Shown here in pieces: positions 36,170 to 46,165 of a stretch of 64,000 nucleotides of DNA. Source of the DNA: Aurantiochytrium sp. KH105 (taxonomy: Eukaryota > Sar > Bigyra > Thraustochytrida > Thraustochytriidae); contig BGKB01000119.1 in the NCBI GenBank assembly GCA_003116975.1, forward strand, positions 163,923 through 227,922, read 5' to 3'. The notes beneath the pieces were generated by a model that was not told the DNA's origin, ran no database searches, and was given only the letters and a program-made list of their open reading frames with translations. The translations under genes and the position numbers were made by a program. The number at the start of each line of letters is the position of its first letter. The stretch's first letter is position 1.

Positions 36170-37114
36170 TTAGCCCTCAAGAGACTCGGCACCGGAGATA
36201 ATCTCAATGAGCTCGGTGGTAATCTTGGCCTGGCGAGCGCGGTTGTAGCGGATAGTGAGCTTCTCCACCATCTCGGAGGCGTTCTTGCTGGCGTTCTCCA
36301 TGGCAGTCATACGCGAGGACTGCTCCGAGGTGGCGTTCTCAATGAAGCAGCCGTAGAGCTGGACAGCGAGACCGTACTCGGTAAGGTTGAGAAGCTGCTC
36401 CTCGGAAGACTCGAGTTCGCCCTCGTACTTGTTGAGGGGGAAGGGCTTCTCGGCGGCAGACTCGTCGTCAACGTTGCCAATGCCGGCAAAGTTGACGTTC
36501 TTGTTGACCTCGGTCTCGTAGACAATCGCGGACACAAAGCGGTTGAAGACGATGTTGTAGGAGTCGGCCTCGGGGCAGGCCTCCATGATGCGGTTGGCAA
36601 TGATGCAGGCCTTGTCAAAGTTGACGGGGGTCTTCCAGGGCTCGTTGATCTGGCCAAGAAGGTACTCGCCGTGCGTGCGAACGAGGGGGCCGGAGCCCTT
36701 GTCACCAATGATGAAGATCTTGGGGCTGAGGCCGTTGGCCACGTCACTGTCGACGGCAGCCTTGGTCACCTTGGCCACGGCCGAGTTGACACCACCGCAG
36801 AGACCGCGGTCAGAGCTCACGACGACGTAGACGGGGCTCTGGGCGGGGGGCACGGGGGTGTCGTCCTCGCCAGGGGTGGCGCTGAAGAGCTTCTCGACGG
36901 TCTTGCCGAATGGCCGGCCCAGATCGAGGCGCTCCTGGTCGCCGCGGAGCTTGGCGGCACTCACCATCTTCATCGACGCGGTAATCTTGCGGATGTTCTC
37001 GGTCGACTGGATGCGGACCTGAATCTCCTTCAGGTTCTCCGCGAAGCCGCGCGACTGCAGCTTGTTCACGGCGCCGCCGGCCGACACCCCGCGCGTCGCG
37101 ACCCTGCCGAGCAT
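36170..37114 (-). CDS. ATP3: mitochondrial F1F0-ATP synthase subunit gamma
   Basis: 314 residues. This is the rotor shaft of the mitochondrial F1 sector. A mitochondrial presequence (MLGRVATRGVSAGGAVNKLQ) is followed by the conserved N-terminal helix EIQVRIQSTENIRKITASMK and MVSAAKL. The central part has VVVSSDRGLCGGVNSAVAK, and the C-terminal helix carries MTAMENASKNASEMVEKLTI and YNRARQAKITTELIEIISGA, both hallmarks of the family. Length fits a eukaryotic mitochondrial gamma subunit. No odd features. The upstream side shares a ~950 bp divergent region with the formylglycine-generating enzyme gene. Confidence 0.97.
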   Translation of the reverse strand: MLGRVATRGVSAGGAVNKLQSRGFAENLKEIQVRIQSTENIRKITASMKMVSAAKLRGDQERLDLGRPFGKTVEKLFSATPGEDDTPVPPAQSPVYVVVSSDRGLCGGVNSAVAKVTKAAVDSDVANGLSPKIFIIGDKGSGPLVRTHGEYLLGQINEPWKTPVNFDKACIIANRIMEACPEADSYNIVFNRFVSAIVYETEVNKNVNFAGIGNVDDESAAEKPFPLNKYEGELESSEEQLLNLTEYGLAVQLYGCFIENATSEQSSRMTAMENASKNASEMVEKLTIRYNRARQAKITTELIEIISGAESLEG

Positions 37115-38069
37115 CTTAGCTTAGTTGATGAATCTACGCGTCTGCTTCGCCGCACCGGGAAAGAAGACGCCGCCGCTTCGACGACAAGCTGCTCTCGACG
37201 CTCGCGTGCGTGCGTGCCTGCCGCTGCTGCTGCTGCTGCTGCTGCTGCTGCGTGCCTGCTGCCTGCGCGAAGAGCGGTCTGTCTGCGCGCCGCCGCGGCC
37301 TCGCGCTGCGCCGCCGCCGCCACCCGCGCCGCACTTGCAGCCGCGGATAGCCCACTTGCGCGCGCCGCCGCAAGTCGCCTATCCGCGCCGCACACAGGGC
37401 CGCAAACCGCGCCCTGCGCCTGCAGCCAGGATGTGCGGCAGCAAAGCGCCGCGCCGGCGGATCTTCCTCGCCCTCACGGGTTGCCCCGTCTCTGCGCGCC
37501 GTCTCCACGCCGCTCCCCCTTACGCCCTACAGTGTGTCTTCGCGCCTTTACCCCCCCAGCACCACTGGGCGCTGTTTACCTGATCCATTCTCGGATAAAT
37601 CTACTAATTTGGTTCTCCCGAGTGGAGTCGCGGCGGTGGGTCGCTGGCATTTCCAGCACGTAGGGTTAGGCTGAAGCGCAGATTCGCCCAGTGACGGGGT
37701 TTCGTGCGATCAGTGCACCGTTCGCAGTAGCGGGGGCACCATGTGCGGGAGATTCCCCGGTGCCACGAAGGGGAGGCAGGGCACTAGAATCTTCCCCGCG
37801 CGGGATTTAGGTGCTTTCCAATCCAAAAGGGGTTGCGCACGAAGGGCGGGATTCTCGTCGTTGTCTTTGGACCTCGGACGACTCGGGCAGGCAGGCTCTG
37901 GCGGCAAACGTCGAACGCGAGCGAGACCTGGACGTCGTGCGCGGGGGCCGAGAGGAGAAGCGCGGGGCGGGCGGGCGGCAGCTGGCAGCGCCCGGGCCTC
38001 GTCTACGCGGCACGGCACGGCAAGGCAAGTCGATCTTCGTTTCGAGGAGGCTTGAAGAGGAAGAGCAGG
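37115..38069. other. divergent promoter region with (CTG)n tract
   Basis: This lies between the starts of ATP synthase gamma (minus) and FGE (plus). It contains a CTG/GCTG trinucleotide run at 37223-37251 and GC-rich sequence with many spurious ORFs. No gene supported. Confidence 0.6.
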
Positions 38070-39380
38070 ATGGGACGCTTGACGCCGACTCGACGAGCTC
38101 GGGCCCTTGCCCTCGTGCTTGTGGTGGTGCTCGCGCTCGCGCTTGCGCTTGCGGCAGTCGACGCTGCTGAGGCGACCGAGACTGAAGCAAGAGACGACGT
38201 CGAAGGCGGATGCGCGGCACGATTCGACGATGAGGAGGGAAATGCAGTCGCCGAAGGCAGCGCAGAAGCCGACGCGGAAGCCTCATGCGGATGCGCGGAT
38301 GCGCAGAACCGAGCGTCTGCCCTTGGAGACATGCTCGAACAAGACAAGCAGAAAAAAGAGCAGCAAGAGTCTTCCGTGAAAACCACCTCAGCTGAGAAAC
38401 ACGAGCTTGACTCCGCGCCTGTGTTTGACGAACTGCAAGCGTACATCGAGGCCGGCCACATGAATCCTGACCTTGTGCGCCCCATGCCCATGGTCTTCAT
38501 CCCAGCGGGTGAGTTCACCATGGGCACAGATGATCCGCAAATCCCCGGAGACGCCGAAGGGCCCGCTCGTCGTGTCCGACTCAGCGAGTTCGAGCTCGAC
38601 GAGATGGAGGTCTCCAATCGACAGTTTGCCGAGTTCGTGCTCGATACAAAGTACATTACAGAAGCCGAAAGCTTTGGTTGGTCCTTTTGCTTTCTTGGGA
38701 CACTCTCCGAAAAGCTTCGCGAGGAAATCACGGTTCAAGTTCAGGAGGTGCCGTGGTGGGCGCCGGTGAATGGCGCGAATTGGCTGCATCCCGACGGCCC
38801 TGACAGCGACGTCGTCTTGCAGGACAAGCTCGACTATCCCGTGACGCACGTCACACATAACGACGCTCGCGCGTACTGCGAGTGGGCAGGAAAGCGTTTG
38901 CCTCGCGAAGCAGAGTTCGAGCGCGCTGCCAAGGGCGATCTTGAGGGGGTGCTTTTTCCTTGGGGCGCCGAGATGACGCCAAATGGAACACACCGCGCAA
39001 ATCTCTGGCAGGGTCACTTCCCTGACAACAATACTGGAGAGGACGGCTACGTTTGGGCGAGTCCAGTTGATAGCTTTGGCGCCCAGAACAAGTTTGGGCT
39101 GAAAAATATCATTGGTAACGTGTGGGAGTGGGTTGCTGACGCATGGAACACGCGCCATCATCTCACAGCGCCAGGCGGCGGCATGTTGACCGACTTCCAG
39201 GTAGAGATTGCCGGCCGCATTGACGATCCTGCTGTCGAGCGCGTCAAAAAGGGCGGCTCGTACATGTGCCACATTTCGTACTGCTATCGCTATCGCGTCG
39301 ATGCGCGCTCGCACAATACGGCTGACAGCAGCTCTCAAAATCTGGGATTTCGCTGTGCGCGTGATGCCGACGAAGATTAA
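38070..39380 (+). CDS. SUMF1: formylglycine-generating enzyme (SUMF1-type)
   Basis: 436 residues from the Met at 38070; the frame stays open upstream, but this start gives a proper signal peptide (basic MGRLTPTRRAR, then an Ala/Leu/Val core). The enzyme oxidises a cysteine in the CxPxR motif of sulfatases to formylglycine in the ER lumen. The FGE-sulfatase domain spans ~150-432: MVFIPAGEFTMGTDDPQIPG, ELDEMEVSNRQFAEFV, WAPVNGANWLHPDGPDS, YPVTHVTHNDARAYCEWAGK, RLPREAEFERAAKG and IIGNVWEWVADAW. Both active-site Cys are present in GGSYMCHISYCYRYRVDARS (five residues apart), so it should be active; the following Cys of human FGE is Val. A disordered acidic linker (~30-145) is rich in Glu and Ala. 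Its presence implies sulfatases in this organism. Confidence 0.95.
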   Translation: MGRLTPTRRARALALVLVVVLALALALAAVDAAEATETEARDDVEGGCAARFDDEEGNAVAEGSAEADAEASCGCADAQNRASALGDMLEQDKQKKEQQESSVKTTSAEKHELDSAPVFDELQAYIEAGHMNPDLVRPMPMVFIPAGEFTMGTDDPQIPGDAEGPARRVRLSEFELDEMEVSNRQFAEFVLDTKYITEAESFGWSFCFLGTLSEKLREEITVQVQEVPWWAPVNGANWLHPDGPDSDVVLQDKLDYPVTHVTHNDARAYCEWAGKRLPREAEFERAAKGDLEGVLFPWGAEMTPNGTHRANLWQGHFPDNNTGEDGYVWASPVDSFGAQNKFGLKNIIGNVWEWVADAWNTRHHLTAPGGGMLTDFQVEIAGRIDDPAVERVKKGGSYMCHISYCYRYRVDARSHNTADSSSQNLGFRCARDADED

Positions 39381-39687
39381 GCCCCATCCATACCAGGGTT
39401 CTCAAGCCCTGCCAAGGCAGAGAGCAAGCGTTCTTCTCCGCCATATACATGTGTATTTCAGCCGACTTTTCCACCTCTCCCACTTTACTGCGTAGTACAC
39501 CCACCTATCCAGGCATTTTGCACTTCTTTTTCCCGTTCGCAAGCCCGTTGTTGAGTGGCAGTTGTGATTGGCTTTGGAAGATTGTAATGATCGACCTGAT
39601 CCAATTCAAGCCAACGAAAGAACAAAGTGAAAAGACGCAGAGCTCGCTCTGGCAGTGAAACATTAGACCAAAAAAAATGTGAATCGT

Positions 39688-41040
39688 TTAGCCGTGCACC
39701 ACGCGGCAAGTGTGGTCATCTGAGCAGGATACAAATATACCAGGGCGCATCGCAAAGTTGAGAACCATGTTCCCATGATGCGTGAGCACGCGCATCTGCT
39801 GGCCAGATCGCGCGTCCCACATTCGCGTAGTTCCGTCTGCAGAGCAGGAAATCAGAGTTGGCGAGCCCGGCACAAAGCGCACGCGAACCACTGCGTCCTC
39901 ATGACGCAAGACCTGTCTGCATGTCTGCGTATTGAGGTCCCAAATCTTGACCGTACCATCTGTTGCGCCCGACGCCACAAACGGCAGGGTGTCCGAAAAG
40001 TCAACAGACTCGACCGAGCCAACCTCTGCCTCGCCGGCGGCGCCTGCCTTGGGAGCATCGTGCTGAAACGAAGCGACAATCTTGCGCGTTTCAAGGCGCG
40101 CAAGACGCACAGTGCCATCGACGCCTCCGGCGGCGATCATCGGCTGCGACGGATGGCACACAAGGCTCACGACGCCGCCTTGATGCCACTCATGGCCAGC
40201 AAAGGTGTGTGCGCACGTCCAGGTCTTGGGATCCCAGAGACGCACCGTACCATCGAGAGACCCCGTGACGATACGCTTACCGTTTGGCGTAAAAAGTCCG
40301 CACGTTACGCTCCCTTCGTGGCCAGCCAGGACGCCGAGGCATTGTCCAAAGCTGGTCCCCTGCGTCAAGTCCCACACCCAAATTGTTGCATCCTCGGAGC
40401 CGCCCATGAGGACATTGCCAGACGGGTGCCAGCGGATCCACTCGATCTCGGTTGATGGCCCGTCAAGGGTCGTCACAAGCGCGCCAGTGTCCGAGTTCCA
40501 TACGCGCACAGCTGCATCGTAACCACTGGTGGCGCACATTGACCCATCAGCGGAAAAGCCGCAGTCTACAATCGTGTCGGTGTGGCCACTAAGTTTGACA
40601 ACAGGAGTGCCGTCCTTTGTTCCCCAGAGGTATGCTGTATCGTCGCCGCCGCCACTCAGGGCGCGGGACCCATCTGCACTCAGGGCTACACAGTATACTG
40701 AATCTGAGTGCTGCGTAAATGCAAATGCAGCACCATCTGCCGGAACTTGGGGTGGCTCTGCGCTTTGGGATTCGCCCTCTGCGTCATCGGCGCCAACCTT
40801 GACTTCGCCTTCGGTTGTTTCGGCCAATTCAACATTATCGTCATCGTCGTCATCGTCATTGGTATCTTGGCCTTGCACAAAGGGCTTGCTGTCATCCACC
40901 TCCTCAACGTCGTCTTCGTTGACGGCCCAGACGTCATCGTCCCCCTTGCTGGCACTGGCCCCCGTGCTTGTGCCTTGCTGCTGGTTCTGCTGCTGCGAAG
41001 CACCGGCGCCGTTTGTTTCGAGATCCATGCTCTCGTCCAT
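39688..41040 (-). CDS. AAMP: AAMP/Sqt1-like WD40-repeat protein
   Basis: 450 residues from the Met at 41040 (MDESMDLETNG); the frame is open further upstream but that part is Arg/Ser-rich and unlike the family. The acidic N-terminal region (~1-110, EEVDD, DDDDDDNVE) matches the layout of AAMP. About seven to eight WD repeats follow, with signatures such as AYLWGTKDG, VRVWNSDTG, IWVWDLTQG, VRLWDPKTW, VKIWDLNTQ and TRMWDARSG. Repeat 1 begins FTQHSDSVYCVALSADGSRA. The yeast relative Sqt1 is a chaperone for ribosomal protein uL16, and AAMP has been linked to cell migration in animals. The assignment rests on the overall pattern and length, so another single-copy WD40 protein is a lesser possibility. 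Confidence 0.8.
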   Translation of the reverse strand: MDESMDLETNGAGASQQQNQQQGTSTGASASKGDDDVWAVNEDDVEEVDDSKPFVQGQDTNDDDDDDDNVELAETTEGEVKVGADDAEGESQSAEPPQVPADGAAFAFTQHSDSVYCVALSADGSRALSGGGDDTAYLWGTKDGTPVVKLSGHTDTIVDCGFSADGSMCATSGYDAAVRVWNSDTGALVTTLDGPSTEIEWIRWHPSGNVLMGGSEDATIWVWDLTQGTSFGQCLGVLAGHEGSVTCGLFTPNGKRIVTGSLDGTVRLWDPKTWTCAHTFAGHEWHQGGVVSLVCHPSQPMIAAGGVDGTVRLARLETRKIVASFQHDAPKAGAAGEAEVGSVESVDFSDTLPFVASGATDGTVKIWDLNTQTCRQVLRHEDAVVRVRFVPGSPTLISCSADGTTRMWDARSGQQMRVLTHHGNMVLNFAMRPGIFVSCSDDHTCRVVHG

Positions 41041-41952
41041 CTTCCCTGTTTGTGTATGCGTTGCCTCGTTCGTACTTCGAAGAGAGTTTCCGTGCGAGGG
41101 CCGCAGCCTTGTGGTTCTGTGCGCGCACGTGCTGCGCCTCGACTCTCCAATCTCGAAGGTCTGCACTTGCCTCTTCTTCGCTGCGCTGCTTTGCGAGGCT
41201 CTACTCTGCGCTGCTCTTCGGAATATTCTTGACAAACACACGCGCACTCAAGCTCACGCCAAGCCGTCGCTGCTCCAGCGAGCGAGCCTACGTCGGCGCG
41301 AATCGATCAATCAATCGATCGGTCGGGTCCGAGTCAATCGGGGTCTGCGCCGCCAACCAGCCAGACGAAGAGCGAGTGAGCGAGCCGATAATGCTCGCTC
41401 AAGTGTCATTCAAACAAATGACACACCGTGCGCGGGCGCGAGAATCGGTCGCACGACGAGAATGATAATCGATCTCAGGAGTGGATTTGCAAAAAGAGAA
41501 CTGGAAAAAAGAGAAAAGAGAAAAGGGTAGAGTTATGTCGATCAATGGTGATAAGGTTGTTGAATTTTTTCCAATTGTCCGATGGCTGACGGTAATACGA
41601 CCGCAGCAGACAGATTGCAGTTTTTACGCGCCTGGAAAAAAGGACAGAACACATGGAGGCATGTGTACGATGAGTACACGAGACAAAGATGGGTCCGCGG
41701 CCCGCAGATCAAAAACATGTCTCTGGCCTCACACTTCAAAGTAAGTGTTCCATCGAGAGCGGCGCGGTCAATGTCCTCGAGCCGCGCAATGCTGGAAAAG
41801 TTGTGCCCAAACACTGCACGACTGATTCGCTTTCTCGCCCCTATTACCCGCTCCTCCCCTTGTACACGAACGCTCTTGTGGAATGTTGCAATGAATGGCG
41901 TCAGCAAACTGGGGAAAGAGGAGGGTGAGAAAAGAATCCTCAAGGGGACGGC
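41041..41952. other. intergenic stretch between AAMP start and Rab6 stop
   Basis: Holds the AAMP promoter (CGATCAATCAATCGATC-type words near 41290-41320) and the Rab6 3' region. An ORF pair around 41542-41956 on opposite strands has no recognisable domain. Confidence 0.55.
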
Positions 41953-43615
<1,663 letters not shown>

Positions 43616-45577
43616 TCAAAAGTCGTGATTTTGCGGCAGCTGATGAAGCTTCACAACGGGAAGCTCAACGTGCGACGGATGTTCTGCGGAAAAGTGAATC
43701 GCGTTCGTCGCACTGCGACGGTCCCAAAAGTGTTCCTCGTCAATGTCTTCATCCGAATTTGGATTGGGCTTGTAGTAAGGGGCCGAAGAGGAAGTCACCG
43801 TGATACGAATAGAGTGCTCTCGATTGAAGACATACGAAGTCGGCCAGAGGTCCAGCGAGATGTTATAAATCTTGCCTGGCTCCATGGGTTCGCTCACCCA
43901 ACGCGGGTCGTTTCGCCAGCGCATGCGCTGCATGCCAGAACGGACAAGCATGGATCGTTCTCCATCGGGATACACGTCCGTCAGCGAGACGACGAAGTCT
44001 GTGTCGCGAGCAGAGCTTGACACAAATAGATTGGCAAAAACCCGCCCAGTCACCGCCACGGAGTCTTCCAGACGGGGAGTCGTAAATACGAGGACGTCAT
44101 CGCGTTTCTCGTTCGCCGATTGGTCCTCAGAGCCGCAGCCGTGGCCCAGCATTGCAAGAATCAGATTCGTGCCGCCTCGGGTGGGCACAGGCCGACTTGG
44201 ATGATAGCGGAATCGAAGGATGCCTGGATCGCTTGCAGCTGCGGCAGGAGATGAGGAAAGAGTGTTTTCGTCTGCCAAATAGAGTCTCCAGGGCTTTGAA
44301 AGAGGCCAGTCGTCGAGTGACGTCCAATAGTTTCCGTCGTGAGGCCAGTTGCCGTCGAAATGTGTAGGCCCCTGGACGAAAAAGTTGACACGTTTTACTT
44401 TGCGTCGAAAGGGGCCCCACCGGCCTGCAAACGCCTCGGTAACGTATCCATAGGCGTTGACCCAAGCCTTGGACTCGTGCAAAGAGGTTGTAGAAATTGG
44501 ATTGAAGAGCTCACAGTGACCTGAAGGTCCCACGAAGATTGTGTGATTGCGGCGCACGGCCGGATGACTACGCGCCGACAAGGCGTCAAAGGCACGAAGG
44601 TGATGACCGCAGAAAATGTCCCACCAGCCAGAAAGGTGGACCGTTGGCCACGCGACACCATCGACAAAGTTGTCAGCCTCGACTTTACTGTACCAACTGC
44701 TGAGCGCTTCGTGCGCCTTGATCTCTGGCAACGTTTGCAAAAGGGAATGTCCGCGCGTGGATGCAGCCATGGACGCCATCCAGCCTTCAATGAGGCCCTC
44801 GCGAAATGCGCCGCCTGGATAAATGGTTTCGTGCGCATTCCCTGACGCAAGCATGAGAAACTGGCCTTTGAGCCAAGGCGGTCGCGACACTATTTGCGCA
44901 AAAGCACCGCATGCGTCGGCGCTGATGCCCGCAGTGTAAACCTCGCCATTGCTCCACGATTGCTTTGCGATCCAGGCCATAGTGTCGTAGCCATCCTCGC
45001 CGTCGTTTTTCCACATGCTGAATTTGCCCCCGCTCAAGAACGTGCCCCGCTGGTCTTGAATCACGGCCACCATGTCGTTGGATGCGACAAAGAGATCTGC
45101 GATTTGATCGGATGTTGGGCCATACGGCGATCTGGCAAGTAGCGCGGGGCGCCTTTCACCTAGTTCCAAGCTTGGACGGATGACCACTGTGTCGAGAAGC
45201 ACACCATCCCGCATGGCGATTTGGTGGCGCGACACGAAGCGTTCCGGCTCGCCCTGCTGCGTCTGGCCAGTGATCGCATCCTTTGCGCGGTGAATGAACT
45301 TGTCAAAACCCGCAAGCTTGGACCAGATGCCTTCGCCTGTAAGCAGGCTGTCGACGGTTCTTGGGCCAGGTTGCGGTTCTAGCTGGGATTCCGCTGTCCA
45401 AACTTGGCTGTGCTCTTCGGCAAGCGCGCGAGGCGTTGCAAGCGCTAGAGTGGCAAGCGCCAGCAGGCCGCCAGAGACCATGCATCTGCGAAGCGCGCGC
45501 GTCGCGGTCGCGGTCCCGGCCATCTTCATTGGATTTTGCGGAAAATTCACAAATGTGGCGAGATAGACCAGAAACAT
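43616..45577 (-). CDS. secreted CocE/S15-type alpha/beta hydrolase
   Basis: Up to 653 residues. Met codons at 45577, 45529 and 45523 are possible; the two later ones place a signal peptide (RCMVSGGLLALATLALATPR) nearer the N-terminus. CocE/NonD and X-Pro dipeptidyl-peptidase relatives cleave esters or peptides. The N-terminal hydrolase domain has MRDGVLLDTVVIRP, LLARSPYGPTSDQIAD and VIQDQRGTFLSGGKFSMW. The nucleophile elbow reads YTAGISADACGAFAQ, with Ser in a G-x-S-x-D rather than the usual G-x-S-Y-x-G setting. A likely catalytic His lies in VGPSGHCELF. The C-terminal jelly-roll typical of the family is present (SVAVTGRVFANLFVSSSARD, DFVVSLTDVYPDGE). Probably an extracellular or lysosomal enzyme; substrate unknown. 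Confidence 0.85.
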   Translation of the reverse strand: MFLVYLATFVNFPQNPMKMAGTATATRALRRCMVSGGLLALATLALATPRALAEEHSQVWTAESQLEPQPGPRTVDSLLTGEGIWSKLAGFDKFIHRAKDAITGQTQQGEPERFVSRHQIAMRDGVLLDTVVIRPSLELGERRPALLARSPYGPTSDQIADLFVASNDMVAVIQDQRGTFLSGGKFSMWKNDGEDGYDTMAWIAKQSWSNGEVYTAGISADACGAFAQIVSRPPWLKGQFLMLASGNAHETIYPGGAFREGLIEGWMASMAASTRGHSLLQTLPEIKAHEALSSWYSKVEADNFVDGVAWPTVHLSGWWDIFCGHHLRAFDALSARSHPAVRRNHTIFVGPSGHCELFNPISTTSLHESKAWVNAYGYVTEAFAGRWGPFRRKVKRVNFFVQGPTHFDGNWPHDGNYWTSLDDWPLSKPWRLYLADENTLSSSPAAAASDPGILRFRYHPSRPVPTRGGTNLILAMLGHGCGSEDQSANEKRDDVLVFTTPRLEDSVAVTGRVFANLFVSSSARDTDFVVSLTDVYPDGERSMLVRSGMQRMRWRNDPRWVSEPMEPGKIYNISLDLWPTSYVFNREHSIRITVTSSSAPYYKPNPNSDEDIDEEHFWDRRSATNAIHFSAEHPSHVELPVVKLHQLPQNHDF

Positions 45578-46165
45578 GAGACCCCCCCCAAAAGACTATG
45601 GCCCTGCTACTAGCAGCGTGGCGATACGCGTCGCAAACATCGCTTTGCATCTCTTGTGCTCTTCGCAGCTCCTTCCTTACGACAAGGGTCGGTCTCTCGC
45701 CAGTCAAGGCCTGCGCTGGGCTCGACCTCCCCGTGCTCGGACCGAGGAAGTATGTATACTATCCCACGCTTACGTCAGCGTGACCCAGTAGCCCAAAAGA
45801 TTAGCACGGCGACGGGGCGAGAGTGGTCTCTCGTCAGTCATACATCGAGAGCATCTTCGAGGCCAGGCGATGCTGCCGCTTGCAGAACCTGTTGTTTCCC
45901 GGCCCAAGCAGGCCTCCCGTGATCGCCGTACGAGCAGAAGCCGCGGGCGACGGCCTTCGGGCTGCAGCTGCTCGTCGTCTCGAGGTCGTCCGTGCGTCTC
46001 TCTCCCACGAAGGCTTCAAGCTGTACTCCGGCCGATGTGGGCCTGACCGAAGGCCGCGAGACGACGCGAGAAGACCATTCCCGCAAGCCAAACTCCGCGC
46101 GCGACCTCGCGACCTCGCGGCCTCGCGGCGGGACCGAGCGACGGGCGGGCGCGGCGGCGCGCGAG
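45578..46165. promoter_or_regulatory. divergent promoter region, hydrolase (minus) and ThrRS (plus)
   Basis: About 590 bp between the two start codons. A GTATGTATACTATCCC element near 45748-45763 resembles TA-rich palindromic words at other intergenic sites in this window. No other signal was recognised. Confidence 0.45.

Noticed and set aside
45790-45830. AAAAGATTAGCACGG, slightly like the U6 snRNA core
   Set aside because: The ACAGAGA box is absent and the remainder does not match; chance similarity.
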